Shown: in pieces, positions 33,562-42,335 of the stretch
How the letters are laid out: each line of letters opens with the position of its first letter
Position numbering within the stretch: position 1 is the stretch's first letter
From: Bryobacterales bacterium
Lineage (GTDB): Bacteria; Acidobacteriota; Terriglobia; Bryobacterales; Bryobacteraceae
Direction of reading: 5' to 3'
NCBI GenBank assembly: GCA_003170295.1
Contig: PNAJ01000077.1
Coordinates: forward strand, 82,819-146,818
DNA: 64,000 nucleotides
Made by a program: the position numbers and the translations under genes
Notes under the pieces: generated by a model
Databases searched by the model: none
The model's input: the letters and a program-made list of their open reading frames with translations, nothing else
What the model was told of the DNA's origin: nothing

Positions 33562-33595
33562 AAGCGTTCCACCTGACCGCTCGGGTGGAACGCTT
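33562..33595. terminator. Strong 12-bp stem between galK and lpxD
   Basis: AAGCGTTCCACC (33562-33573) pairs perfectly with GGTGGAACGCTT (33584-33595) around a 10-base loop. It lies 53 bp after galK and 35 bp before the lpxD GTG. No T-run follows, so it may be a Rho-independent-like barrier, a processing signal or a leader hairpin for lpxD. Confidence 0.5.
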
Positions 33596-33630
33596 ATGTC
33601 ACTCAGCACCCAAATGACGTACCTTTAGGT

Positions 33631-34629
33631 GTGCGCGTTAAAGAGCTAGCGGCGTGGCTGAAGTCGAGTTTTGAGGGCGACGGCGACCGGGAAATCCGCA
33701 GAGTAGCGCCACTTGAGGACGCAGGACCGGAAGATTTGTCCTTCGCTACGCGTGGCCGCGCGCTGAAACAAGCCGGAGCATCGCGGGCGGGCTGTCTGCT
33801 GGTCCCAACCGACTACGCGAACGATTCCGGGCGGACCATCATCCGCACTGCCGATCCGCGAGCTGCTGCGGCACGGGCGATCCTGAAAATCTATCCGCGC
33901 ATCGACCCACCGCCGGGCATCCATCCAACGGCCGTCCTTGGTCCAGGCACGATCATCGGGTACGGCGCGTCCATTGGGCCCATGGCGACCATCGGCGTGG
34001 GCGTCAAGGTGGGCTCCGGGAGCGTGATCGGCGCGGGCTGCGTGATCGGCGACCACGTGCATATCGGCGCGAGTTGCACGATTCATCCCAGGGTGATGAT
34101 TTATAGCGAGGTGGTGCTGGGTGACGAGGTGGTGCTGCATTCCGGCTGCGTGATCGGCGCGGATGGCTTCGGATTCGTGCTGACTGACGGCATCTACGAG
34201 AAGTTTCCGCAAGTCGGGCGGGTCGAGATTGGAAACCGAGTGGAGATCGGCGCGAATTCCTGCGTCGACCGCGCGGCGTTGGGCGTCACTTCGATCGGCG
34301 ACGGAACCAAGATCGATAACCTGGTGCACGTCGGCCACAATTGCAGGATTGGCAGGCACGTGGTGATCGCGGCGCAGACCGGATTTTCAGGCGGCGTGAT
34401 TGTCGAGGATTACGCGGTGATCGGCGGACAGGTGGGCATTGGCGATAAGGCGCGCATCGAATCGCGAGCGGTGCTCGGGTCCGGCAGCGGAGTGCTGACG
34501 TCGAAGATCGTGCGAGCGGGACAGGTCGTCTGGGGCACGCCGGCAAGGCCGCTGAAAGAGTGTCTGGAGCAGATGGCGGTGCTTTCGAGGATGGCGAAGA
34601 AGAAGAAGCCAGTAGCCAGTAGCCAGTAG
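33631..34629 (+). CDS. lpxD: UDP-3-O-acylglucosamine N-acyltransferase (LpxD)
   Basis: 332 aa, third step of lipid A synthesis: transfer of a 3-hydroxyacyl chain from ACP to the 2-amino group. An N-terminal uridine-binding region (about 1-100, with DLSFATRGRALKQA) is followed by a left-handed parallel beta-helix of hexapeptide repeats (from about 105, HPTAVLGPGTIIGYGASIG). The catalytic His lies in NLVHVGHNCRIG. The start is the GTG at 33631. The final residues (PVASSQ and stop) are encoded by the heptamer array at 34608-34640, so the natural C-terminus may have been altered by the repeat. Its presence implies an LPS-type outer membrane. Confidence 0.93.
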   Translation: MRVKELAAWLKSSFEGDGDREIRRVAPLEDAGPEDLSFATRGRALKQAGASRAGCLLVPTDYANDSGRTIIRTADPRAAAARAILKIYPRIDPPPGIHPTAVLGPGTIIGYGASIGPMATIGVGVKVGSGSVIGAGCVIGDHVHIGASCTIHPRVMIYSEVVLGDEVVLHSGCVIGADGFGFVLTDGIYEKFPQVGRVEIGNRVEIGANSCVDRAALGVTSIGDGTKIDNLVHVGHNCRIGRHVVIAAQTGFSGGVIVEDYAVIGGQVGIGDKARIESRAVLGSGSGVLTSKIVRAGQVVWGTPARPLKECLEQMAVLSRMAKKKKPVASSQ

Positions 34630-34640
34630 CCAGTAGCCAG
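34608..34640. repeat. Heptamer array (GCCAGTA)x4.7
   Basis: Four full units and a GCCAG partial. The unit is the reverse-complement rotation of TGGCTAC, so this array is inverted relative to 35041-35075. It overlaps the last codons and stop of lpxD. Together with the right array it brackets the broken four-helix-bundle gene. Confidence 0.85.
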
Positions 34641-34676
34641 AATGAGAAATTGAGAGCGTTGGTTTCTCCATTTGTT

Positions 34677-35029
34677 GTGACTCTGGCACGGACTTTTCGC
34701 GATCTTTTGATCTGGCAGAAAGCGCATCAGTTTGTGCTGCGCGTGATCAGGTGACGAAATGTTTCCCTCCCGATGAACGCTACGGCCTGACGAGTCAATT
34801 GCGCCGCGCGGCGGTTTCCGTTCCTGCAAATATCGCTGAAGGTTTTGTGAAGCGGGGCACCGCCGACAAGCTCCGTTATCTTAACATTGCCCAGGGATCG
34901 CTTGAAGAGAGTCGATACTATTTAATCCTCGCATCGGATCTCGGCCTCGCGCACCTCGCTGAGATTGAAAAACTGGCGGACGAATGCAGCCGAATGATTG
35001 AGTCGTACGCGCAAACGATGCGACGCTGA
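34677..35029 (+). pseudogene. Four-helix bundle (23S rRNA intervening-sequence type) protein, frameshifted
   Basis: The first piece (34677-34754, from GTG) encodes ARTFRDLLIWQKAHQFVLRV. After a one-base loss near 34750 the second frame (from 34751) encodes FPPDERYGLTSQLRRAAVSV, PANIAEGF, LRYLNIAQGSLEESRYYLIL and a closing helix. Joined, they form the complete small protein family first found in 23S rRNA intervening sequences. Because both halves are well conserved, the lesion is recent, or it is a sequencing error. The second piece alone (GTG 34751) could still be translated. It is flanked by inverted heptamer arrays. Confidence 0.8.
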
Positions 35030-35034
35030 GCCGC

Positions 35035-36156
35035 CTATTCTGGCTTCTGGCTTCTGGCTTCTGGCTTCTGGCTACTGTTTTTCCACTCCATCGTCTGCAC
35101 CACGCTCAAGCGGGCTTGCGGATAGACGGTCAGGCGGAAGCGCACGGACCCGGATGAGTTCTCTAAAAGAATGCTCCCGTTGCGGAGCTGCGCCACATCC
35201 AGTGCCACCGGCCTGATGCGGCCTCCGTCCTCAATCTCGAGCACGCCTCTCTCCGCGGCTTTTACGGCCGCTGCATCCCGGTTCCACTTCACGCTGAGGT
35301 TGTCGCCTTCCTTGGTCACGGTCAGGCCTAACGAGAAATCCGAGGTTCCGCTCCCGGCTGCCTTGGTTCCCATCGTAAGCGCGGCTTGAAACCCTAGCAC
35401 GAGGCCCAGCAACAAGAACACGAACGACATCGGAATCCACACCCATCCGCTGCGCGCTCGCGACTTCGACGGCGTCGTGTAAGCGTAGGCAGGCTCCGGC
35501 GCGGCGGAAACGAGGTCCGGGATCTCTTCTTGTACGACGCTTCGAACCTCGCGGCGGCGCGGGACGCGCTCCAACATCGACCGCCGCGGAGGAGCTTCCT
35601 CCCCGGTCAATTCGCGCCGGCGGAATGGAAATTCGAGCGGCGCCGCGGATTGAAACAGGCCATCTTCGCGAAAGAAGAAGCTGGCGACGCTGACTCTGGT
35701 CGCGAACGGCTTCACCAGAAGTGCGACGTGCGAAGGCGACGGGAAATAATGTTCCATCAACTCGATATCTTCGAGCGCCAGCGACAGACCGTCGCGCGTG
35801 TGGCTGCGAAAATATCCGACGGCGTAGACGGAACGCTCGGAATTCGGCGCAGAGCGCGCGCAGACGTCGTCGAACGCGGCGCCATCGTCCGCGGTGAGCA
35901 GGTAGGAGGGACCTCGTTTGTAAACGCACGCGACCTGCTCGAAATCGTCGACCCGGACAATCGCCGGCGCACCTTGCTCTATGGCGCCGAGCAGCACGCC
36001 GCCCACCTCTGCGCCACGCTTCGGGACCGCCCCGAATCCGCGCATCACTTCGGCCGACATGCGGTCGATCACGTCGAGATGAAGGTGAACGGCGACGGGT
36101 TTTCCGGGCACCTCCCAGACGTAGTAACCGGGCACGGCTTGTATGCTTGGGTCCAT
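35035..36156 (-). CDS. Membrane protein with degenerate JAB/MPN-like domain
   Basis: 373 aa. The N-terminal half (about 20-165) resembles a JAB/MPN metalloprotease fold: Glu in the EVGGVLLGA strand-helix, then YFRSHTRDGLSLALEDIELM in the place of the JAMM H-x-H-P-x(6)-S-x2-D motif. The first His is Arg and the Ser is Ala, while the second His and the final Asp keep their spacing, so a full metal site is missing. A linker, one membrane helix (WIPMSFVFLLLGLVLGFQAA, about 246-266) and a small beta-rich C-terminal domain follow. The tail SQKPEARSQKPE comes from a heptamer array. It is divergent from rsmI. The function is unknown. Confidence 0.7.
   Translation of the reverse strand: MDPSIQAVPGYYVWEVPGKPVAVHLHLDVIDRMSAEVMRGFGAVPKRGAEVGGVLLGAIEQGAPAIVRVDDFEQVACVYKRGPSYLLTADDGAAFDDVCARSAPNSERSVYAVGYFRSHTRDGLSLALEDIELMEHYFPSPSHVALLVKPFATRVSVASFFFREDGLFQSAAPLEFPFRRRELTGEEAPPRRSMLERVPRRREVRSVVQEEIPDLVSAAPEPAYAYTTPSKSRARSGWVWIPMSFVFLLLGLVLGFQAALTMGTKAAGSGTSDFSLGLTVTKEGDNLSVKWNRDAAAVKAAERGVLEIEDGGRIRPVALDVAQLRNGSILLENSSGSVRFRLTVYPQARLSVVQTMEWKNSSQKPEARSQKPE
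35041..35075. repeat. Heptamer array (TGGCTTC)x4 + TGGCTAC
   Basis: Four TGGCTTC units followed by one TGGCTAC unit. In opposite orientation to 34608-34640. On the minus strand it encodes the C-terminal tail (SQKPEARSQKPE) of the JAB-like protein. Confidence 0.85.
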
Positions 36157-36182
36157 TTCAGGTACCGTTTCATCGTACTACG

Positions 36183-36998
36183 GTGCACAAAACTCTCTAC
36201 ATTGTGTCGACACCCATCGGCAACCTGGAAGACATCACGCTGCGGGCGCTGCGCGTATTGAAGGAGGCCGATCTGATCGCTTGCGAAGACACGCGCCAGA
36301 CGCGCAAGCTGCTGGATCACTACGGAATCGCGAAACCGGTGACGAGTTATCACGACCACAACGAAGCGGCACGCGCGGCGGAATTGATCGAGCGCCTGGA
36401 GCGCGGCGAGAGCATCGCGCTGGTTTCCGACGCCGGCACGCCGCTGATTTCCGATCCGGGATATCGCCTGGTTGCCGCCGCGGTGCTCGCAGGCATCACC
36501 GTGGTGCCGATTCCTGGGCCTTCAGCGGTGATGGGCGCGCTTGCGGCGGCCGGGCTCGCGACCGATTCTTTCCGCTTCTGCGGATTCCTTCCGCCTAAGA
36601 CCTCGCAGCGCCAGAAGGTTTTCGAGGAGCTGAAACACGAAACCTGCACGTTGGTGTTTTATGAGGCTCCACATCGCATTTTAGAAACGCTCGAAGACCT
36701 GGCGGCGGTGATGCCCGAGCGTCCGGTGGTGATCGCCAGAGAGCTGACAAAACTTCACGAGGAGTTCTTGCGCGGAACCGCGGTGGAGCTGCGTGCGGCG
36801 CTTTCCGCGCGCCAGTCGGTGAAAGGTGAGATCACATTACTGATCGGCAAGGCGGAGCACGCGGAGTTGGACGACACACCGATTGAAGATGCGATTCAGG
36901 CGCTCGAATCGAGCGGCGTCTCGCGAATGGATGCGATCAAGCAAGTCGCGAAGGCGCGGGGAATGTCCAAGCGCAACGTCTACAAACTCACCGTTTGA
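36183..36998 (+). CDS. rsmI: 16S rRNA 2'-O-ribose methyltransferase (C1402), RsmI
   Basis: A 271-aa tetrapyrrole-methylase-fold enzyme that methylates the ribose of C1402 in the 30S decoding centre. Motifs seen: LYIVSTPIGNLEDITLRAL at the N-terminus, ACEDTRQTRKLLDHY, SLVSDAGTPLISDPGYRLV and PIPGPSAVMGALAAAG. The C-terminal region (SGVSRMDAIKQVAKARGMSK, then RNVYKLTV) is the usual RsmI tail. The start is the GTG at 36183, just before HKTLYIVSTP. The upstream ATG at 36147 would overlap the divergent gene. It is single, with convergent hemH downstream. Confidence 0.94.
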   Translation: MHKTLYIVSTPIGNLEDITLRALRVLKEADLIACEDTRQTRKLLDHYGIAKPVTSYHDHNEAARAAELIERLERGESIALVSDAGTPLISDPGYRLVAAAVLAGITVVPIPGPSAVMGALAAAGLATDSFRFCGFLPPKTSQRQKVFEELKHETCTLVFYEAPHRILETLEDLAAVMPERPVVIARELTKLHEEFLRGTAVELRAALSARQSVKGEITLLIGKAEHAELDDTPIEDAIQALESSGVSRMDAIKQVAKARGMSKRNVYKLTV

Positions 36999-37042
36999 GC
37001 ATCGCGAAGACGTCTGAAGTTCATGGAATTAAGTCGTCGGAG

Positions 37043-37151
37043 TGGGGCGGTCCCCCTGGACCGCGGTCGACGCCCCGGTCGGCCTCTTTGGGTGACCCTG
37101 GGTAGAGCCGGACCAGGGGGTGTCCGGCGCGGGCGAGGGCGCCCGCCCCAC
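37043..37151. repeat. REP-like element between convergent rsmI and hemH
   Basis: Terminal GTGGGGCGG (37043-37051) and CCGCCCCAC (37143-37151) are inverted. Inside are two hairpins: GCGGTCC-CCCT-GGACCGC (37048-37065) and GCCGGACC/GGTGTCCGGC around 37110-37132. A shorter relative is at 52445-52489, also between convergent genes. It may act as a bidirectional transcript end. Confidence 0.7.
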
Positions 37152-37187
37152 CAAAACTTATGTCACGAACTTCAAATACCGGGGAAG

Positions 37188-38135
37188 CTACCGCGACGTA
37201 ACTGGATGCCGCGCCGGAGCAGGACAACAATCCGCAGGGCAAATCGCCGTTTCCCCTTCGATCAGTTCCGCGATCATGCGCACCATCGCCGGATGCGTTT
37301 CGACCGTGCCGGCCCGCGCCATTTTCACGCCCAGCTCCTTGCACACGGCGCGCGCCTCCGTGTCGAGATCGTAAAGCACTTCCATGTGATCGGAGAGAAA
37401 ACCGATGGGCGCGATCACCACATCGGAACGAATCTCACGAAGATAATCGCAAATGTCGGGCTCGAGCCAGGGCTGCCCGGGAGGGCCACTGCGGCTCTGA
37501 TAAACCAGTTTCCACGCATTTCTCAAATCAGAGCGTCCGACGCCGCCAGCTACCGCCGCGCACGCGCGATTCAATTCGTCCACATAAGGACTCGACTCCG
37601 CCATCGAAACCGGAACGCTATGCGCGGTGAAGATCAAACGGCCTTCGGGCACTTGGGCAATCGCGGCGCGAACGCGATCCGTCATCGCCTCAATGAACGC
37701 CGGATGCCCGGAAAAGGGGCGGATTCTCGCGATTTTCGGCGCTCCGTCGCCCACCGCAGCACGGGCGCGCTCGACATCCTCCGCATACTGGCGGCAGCCG
37801 GAATACGACCCAAATGCGGAGGTCACGAACGCGATGGCGTTGCGAATCCCATCGTCGCGCATTTGCCGCACGGTATCCAAAAGCATTGGGTGCCAGTTGC
37901 GATTTCCCCAATAAATCGGGATCTTGACGACGTCCTTCAGCGCCGCGATCAGAGCTCGATTCTGATCGTTAATCGGGCTGCGGCCGTCGAAATGATAATA
38001 ATGTTCCGCCACTTCGAGCATGCGTTCGCGCGGAACGTTGCGTCCCCGCAGAACATTCTCTAAAAACGGAATAACGTCTTCATGTTTTTCAGGACCGCCG
38101 AAGGAAAGCACCAACAACGCATCGTAACGAGACAC
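37188..38135 (-). CDS. hemH: Ferrochelatase (HemH/CpfC)
   Basis: 315 aa. It inserts Fe2+ into a porphyrin in heme synthesis. Conserved parts: ALLVLSFGGPEKHEDVIPFL at the N-terminus, catalytic His in LIFTAHSVPVSM, YQSRSGPPGQPWLEPDI and the Glu-containing GFLSDHMEVLYDLD. The C-terminus has a Cys cluster (AICPADCCPAP) that may hold an iron-sulfur centre, as in several coproporphyrin ferrochelatases of Gram-positive type. Whether the substrate is protoporphyrin IX or coproporphyrin III cannot be settled here. The ATG at 38135 is 25 bp from the divergent propeller gene, giving a very compact shared promoter region. Confidence 0.93.
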   Translation of the reverse strand: MSRYDALLVLSFGGPEKHEDVIPFLENVLRGRNVPRERMLEVAEHYYHFDGRSPINDQNRALIAALKDVVKIPIYWGNRNWHPMLLDTVRQMRDDGIRNAIAFVTSAFGSYSGCRQYAEDVERARAAVGDGAPKIARIRPFSGHPAFIEAMTDRVRAAIAQVPEGRLIFTAHSVPVSMAESSPYVDELNRACAAVAGGVGRSDLRNAWKLVYQSRSGPPGQPWLEPDICDYLREIRSDVVIAPIGFLSDHMEVLYDLDTEARAVCKELGVKMARAGTVETHPAMVRMIAELIEGETAICPADCCPAPARHPVTSR

Positions 38136-38160
38136 GCCTTTATTGTACGGTTATGATTGA

Positions 38161-40074
38161 ATGATCATGTGGCGTAGATGGGTGTGGCTCGCCGCGGTAA
38201 TCTTAGCGGTGGGAGCCATGATCTTCGGGGGATCCGCACTCTGGCGCGCGCGCGGCGCATTGCGCGAAGCGCGCGAACAGGTGTCCGCCAGCGCTTCGTT
38301 CCGGTTCTCCGTCCGGCCGATTGTGCCCGTTATTCCACCAGGTTTGGAATCGCTAGGCGCGCCCGCGGTGTTCAACGACGCGGTTATTTTCGATGGCCAT
38401 TTATATATCTCCGGCCCCGCAGGCCTGACGAAATACGACGGAGCTTCGGGCGCGATCGCCGGGCGTTACCGCGTGGGCGCCGAACTGCCACCCGCGCCGA
38501 TCACATCGCTTGCCGTCGGCCTAGCCGGCGATTCGCAGGCGCCCGAGCTGTGGATCGGCACGTGGGGCGAAGGGCTCGCCGCTTTCGATGGGCGCGCGTT
38601 CCGGCAGATTCGTTTCGACGACGCGCGGCTGCGGAAGATCACCGCGATTCTGCCCGTCGATACGGGCCGCATTCTGATCGGTACGGAAAAAGCGGGAGTG
38701 CTGGTCTATGACGGCCACGTGCTCGCGCAGTTTCATTCTTCCGTCGCCAATGTGCCGGTGACCGCGCTTGCGGGTAACGATGCGAATCTGTGGATCGGCA
38801 CGCTCGACCGCGGCCTGCTGCATTGGAAAGCGGGCGCGCTCGATACGCTCGACGACGTCCTACCAGATAAGCAGATCCTTTCTCTCGCTCTCAATGGAGA
38901 AACGCTCTACGCGGGCACGGGCGTTGGCATCGCGGAAATTCGCAGAGGCAAGCTTGCGCGCGTGATCGCTCCCGGATATTTCGCGCAGACGTTGCTCGCC
39001 GCGGACGACAAATTATGGGTCGGAACGCTCGAAGAGGGCATGCTTTCGGTACCCCTGGACGCGCATCCCGGACGACTCGCGCAGCTCGGCGCCGCGAGCG
39101 TGTGCCCCGGATGTTCGATCCGCAAGATTCTCATGATCGACGGCGAAATCTATGCGCTGGCCGAGGATTCGCTCTGGCACGGAAACGAAGCAGTGATTCG
39201 ACGCGAGGACGCATTGCTCGCCGACCGAAACATCGTGGCGCTGAAAATGGATTCCGCCGGCCGCCTCTGGATCGGATACTTCGACCGCGGCCTCCAAATC
39301 CTCAACGCGAATGGCGAGCGCGGCCAGCATATCGAGGACGATCATCTGTTCTGCGTGAATCGCATCGCGCACGATGCAGCGCGCGGCGTGTCGGCGGTCG
39401 CCACCGCGAATGGACTGGTGATGTTCGACGCGGCGACGTCACGGCGGCGGGTGATCGGACAGGCCGAAGGGCTGATCGCCAATCAAGTAACCGACGTAGT
39501 GCTGCGTCCCGACGGCTCGGTCATCGCCGCGACGCCCGCGGGCGTGAGTTTTATCGATGCCACTGGCATCAGCAGCATTTACGCGTTTCAGGGACTTGTG
39601 AACAATCACGTCTACGCGCTGGCGTCGGATGGCGCGCGCACTCTGGCAGGAACGCTTGGCGGTTTGTCGATTCTCGACGGCCCGGTGGTGCGCGCCAGCT
39701 TCACCACATCGAATTCGGCGCTGAAACATAACTGGATCACGGCCATGTCGCAAGTAGAAAATGATGTGTTCGTGGGCACCTATGGCGCGGGCGTTTTGCG
39801 CCTTACTAATAGAGGTGTATGGGAAACATTCGACGATTTGCGCGGGACCTTGGAGATTAACGCGAACGCGATGGTGGCGACTACGAACGCGGTGTATGCT
39901 GGAACGCTCGACCGGGGCCTTGCGATCTATAACATCGCGTCGGGACGCTGGACTTTCTTCACGGCGGGACTGCCCTCGCGCAATGTCACCGCGGTCGAGG
40001 CGCGCGGCGGCGTGCTGTACATCGGAACGGATAATGGATTGGTAAAGGTACCGGAGAGTACGGTGATTCAATGA
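38161..40074 (+). CDS. Membrane-anchored beta-propeller protein
   Basis: 637 aa. An N-terminal basic stretch and helix (RRWVWLAAVILAVGAMIFGG) form an anchor or uncleaved signal. The rest is built from repeated blades with LWIGTxxxGLxxxD patterns (ELWIGTWGEGLAAFDG, LWIGTLDRGLLHW, LWVGTLEEGML, LWIGYFDRGLQIL), characteristic of two-component-regulator propellers (Reg_prop). I count about 12-14 blades, probably two seven-bladed propellers. No kinase domain is attached, so it is probably a periplasmic sensor or scaffold. It is the first gene of a seven-ORF coupled run, and its TGA overlaps the next ATG. Confidence 0.85.
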   Translation: MIMWRRWVWLAAVILAVGAMIFGGSALWRARGALREAREQVSASASFRFSVRPIVPVIPPGLESLGAPAVFNDAVIFDGHLYISGPAGLTKYDGASGAIAGRYRVGAELPPAPITSLAVGLAGDSQAPELWIGTWGEGLAAFDGRAFRQIRFDDARLRKITAILPVDTGRILIGTEKAGVLVYDGHVLAQFHSSVANVPVTALAGNDANLWIGTLDRGLLHWKAGALDTLDDVLPDKQILSLALNGETLYAGTGVGIAEIRRGKLARVIAPGYFAQTLLAADDKLWVGTLEEGMLSVPLDAHPGRLAQLGAASVCPGCSIRKILMIDGEIYALAEDSLWHGNEAVIRREDALLADRNIVALKMDSAGRLWIGYFDRGLQILNANGERGQHIEDDHLFCVNRIAHDAARGVSAVATANGLVMFDAATSRRRVIGQAEGLIANQVTDVVLRPDGSVIAATPAGVSFIDATGISSIYAFQGLVNNHVYALASDGARTLAGTLGGLSILDGPVVRASFTTSNSALKHNWITAMSQVENDVFVGTYGAGVLRLTNRGVWETFDDLRGTLEINANAMVATTNAVYAGTLDRGLAIYNIASGRWTFFTAGLPSRNVTAVEARGGVLYIGTDNGLVKVPESTVIQ

Positions 40075-42335
40075 GATTCGCCCTCCTGATCGCGACGGCG
40101 TGCCTGGCTTGGGGCGACGCGGGCGTGCTGATTCCGTCGACTGCCAAGCAGCCCGAACCGAAGGTTTTGACGCTGGACGAAATGTCGATCGCGATCACTA
40201 TCGACAACGGATACGCGAAGGTGAAGGTCCAGCAGATTTTCGCGAATCACACCAACGCGCCGATCGAAGGAAATTACGTATTCGCACTTCCCGGCCGCGC
40301 CCTGATTTCCGATTTCGCGATCTGGGACGATGCGACGCGCATCCCCGGCGTGATCCTGGAGCGCAAACGCGCCGAGGAGATTTATAACGACATTCGCGCG
40401 CAGGCGCTCGATCCGGGCTTGCTGCAGATGGGCGAACGCGATGCCGACGAGGCGCGACGCAGCTCGGTGTTCAGCGCGCGCGTCGTGCCGATTCCGGCGT
40501 ACGGAACCAAGAGAGTCGAGATCGAATATCAGGAGCGGCTGACCGTGGAGCAATCTGAATCGATGCTCGCCATCCCTCTGCGTCCCGACGTGCATCGCGC
40601 GCAGACCGCCGGCCGCCTGTCGATCACGCTGGAGATAAAAACCGCGCACCCTATGCGCGATTTTCAGTTCGTCAGCAAGGCGTACGCGATGCAGACCACA
40701 GCACGCGACGCAAAATCGGTGAAGGCGAGTTTCAGCGGCAAGGCTATCGCGCTCACCGAGGATTTTGCGCTGAAGTACGCGCTTGATACGTCGAAGAACG
40801 CACTCGAAGTGATCGCTTATCGCGATGGAACCGACCCCGGCTTCTTCCAGGCTTCGGCGTTGCTGGCAATGCCCGCGACCAACGCTCCGCTCGCTCCGCG
40901 GTCGATCGTCGCGCTGTTCGATACCTCGCTTTCGATGCAATGGGAGAAGCTGGAACGGGAGTTTCAGGCGCTGGAAGCACTGCTTCGCTCGCTGCGTCCT
41001 GGCGACGAGTTCAATCTCATCATCTATAACGATAAGGTCGTGGCGTATTCGCCTGGGCCCGTCGCGGTGGCTCCAGACGCAATCGAGAAAGCGCTGGCAT
41101 TTTTGCGCGCAGCGGCGCTGCGCGGAGGCACGAACATCGAGGCGGCTCTCGATGCTGCGCTGGCCCAGGCGCTCACCCGCGATCCCTATATCATCGTGTT
41201 GGGCGATTTGGGCGCGACGCGCGGCATCATTCAAAATGGCAAGCTCGCCGAATGGTACGCAGCGAAATGGAAACAGATCGCGGAAACGCGGCGTCCGCGC
41301 ACCTATGTTTTCGCGGTCGGCGACGATGCGAACCTTCCTCTCGCCCGCATGCTGGCGCGCAACAACGGAGTGCTCGAAGCGGTGCGCTCCACCGAACCCA
41401 TCGACTTCAAGCTGAAAGCATTCTTCTCAAAGATCGGTAGGAGGCCCGTCGACAATTTGCGGCTCACAACTTCGACGCCCACGAATTTCGACCTCATTTA
41501 TCCCCTTGAAGAAACCGTGTTCCCCGGCTCGATGCAGACGTGGGTCGGCGAGTACAAGACGCCCGCCACGCAGGCGACCTTTACGGTTCAACAGGCACGC
41601 GCGACCGTTCCTCTGCCGACGCAGAATACCGAGCACGAGTTTCTGCCGCGCGCCTGGGCCAAGGCTCGCGTCGATGCACTGCTCGACAAGATTGAGCGCG
41701 AAGGAGAGGATCAAGCCTCGATCGACGAGATCATCCGGCTGTCGCGTAAATACAAATTCGTCACGCCGTACACGTCGTTTTTAGCTGCGCCGCGCGCTTT
41801 GCTGCGGCCTCGTCTGATTCGTCCGGGCGATCCCGTGTTGCGCGTGAAGACCGACGAATCGATCACATCGGTGGTCGCGATGTTTCCATTCGGCACCGTG
41901 AAAAGGCTCCGATATCTCACCGACGAAGATACCTGGCAGACGCGTTTTCTTGCACCGAAGGACCTCGCCGACGGCACCTATCGCGTTCGCCTGCTGCTGC
42001 GCGATAAGCAGGGGCGCACCTATCGCGAATCAAAAACGTTCGTGATCGCGAGCCAGCCGCCGGTCGTAAAAGTGAGGCTCGATCGCAAGCAGGTCCATCG
42101 CGGAGAGACCGTGAAACTGCACGTCAGCGCATCGGACACCACGCGCACCATCGTCGCGCGAATGCAGGGCGCTGCCCCGGTTTATCTCAAATGGAATGCG
42201 AAGATGGGATCGAACATCGGCGAACTGCTGGTGCCCGCCACGTTCGCCGTAGGGCGCTATAAAGTGACGGTGACCGCGGAAGATTTCGCGCACAACATCG
42301 GAAGTGGGGAGGTGGAAATTGAAATTCTTCCCTAA
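40071..42335 (+). CDS. Secreted VIT + von Willebrand factor A protein
   Basis: 754 aa. A signal peptide (RFALLIATACLAWGDAG) is followed by a VIT domain (about 40-165, VKVQQIFANHTNAPIEGNYV, then FALPGRALISDFAIW). A VWA domain (about 275-450) has the MIDAS motif FDTSLSM (D-x-S-x-S), a later Thr in RGGTNIEAAL and an Asp in VLGDLGATRG. A C-terminal beta-sandwich region (about 600-754) resembles a surface-exposed adhesion fold. VIT-VWA proteins are known as extracellular, metal-dependent binding proteins. It overlaps the propeller gene by ATGA and the TPR gene by 17 bp. Confidence 0.88.
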   Translation: MRFALLIATACLAWGDAGVLIPSTAKQPEPKVLTLDEMSIAITIDNGYAKVKVQQIFANHTNAPIEGNYVFALPGRALISDFAIWDDATRIPGVILERKRAEEIYNDIRAQALDPGLLQMGERDADEARRSSVFSARVVPIPAYGTKRVEIEYQERLTVEQSESMLAIPLRPDVHRAQTAGRLSITLEIKTAHPMRDFQFVSKAYAMQTTARDAKSVKASFSGKAIALTEDFALKYALDTSKNALEVIAYRDGTDPGFFQASALLAMPATNAPLAPRSIVALFDTSLSMQWEKLEREFQALEALLRSLRPGDEFNLIIYNDKVVAYSPGPVAVAPDAIEKALAFLRAAALRGGTNIEAALDAALAQALTRDPYIIVLGDLGATRGIIQNGKLAEWYAAKWKQIAETRRPRTYVFAVGDDANLPLARMLARNNGVLEAVRSTEPIDFKLKAFFSKIGRRPVDNLRLTTSTPTNFDLIYPLEETVFPGSMQTWVGEYKTPATQATFTVQQARATVPLPTQNTEHEFLPRAWAKARVDALLDKIEREGEDQASIDEIIRLSRKYKFVTPYTSFLAAPRALLRPRLIRPGDPVLRVKTDESITSVVAMFPFGTVKRLRYLTDEDTWQTRFLAPKDLADGTYRVRLLLRDKQGRTYRESKTFVIASQPPVVKVRLDRKQVHRGETVKLHVSASDTTRTIVARMQGAAPVYLKWNAKMGSNIGELLVPATFAVGRYKVTVTAEDFAHNIGSGEVEIEILP

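Noticed and set aside
34608-35075. CRISPR-like array
   Set aside because: Units are 7-bp perfect tandem repeats without spacers, and the enclosed 400 bp is a gene. Not a CRISPR.
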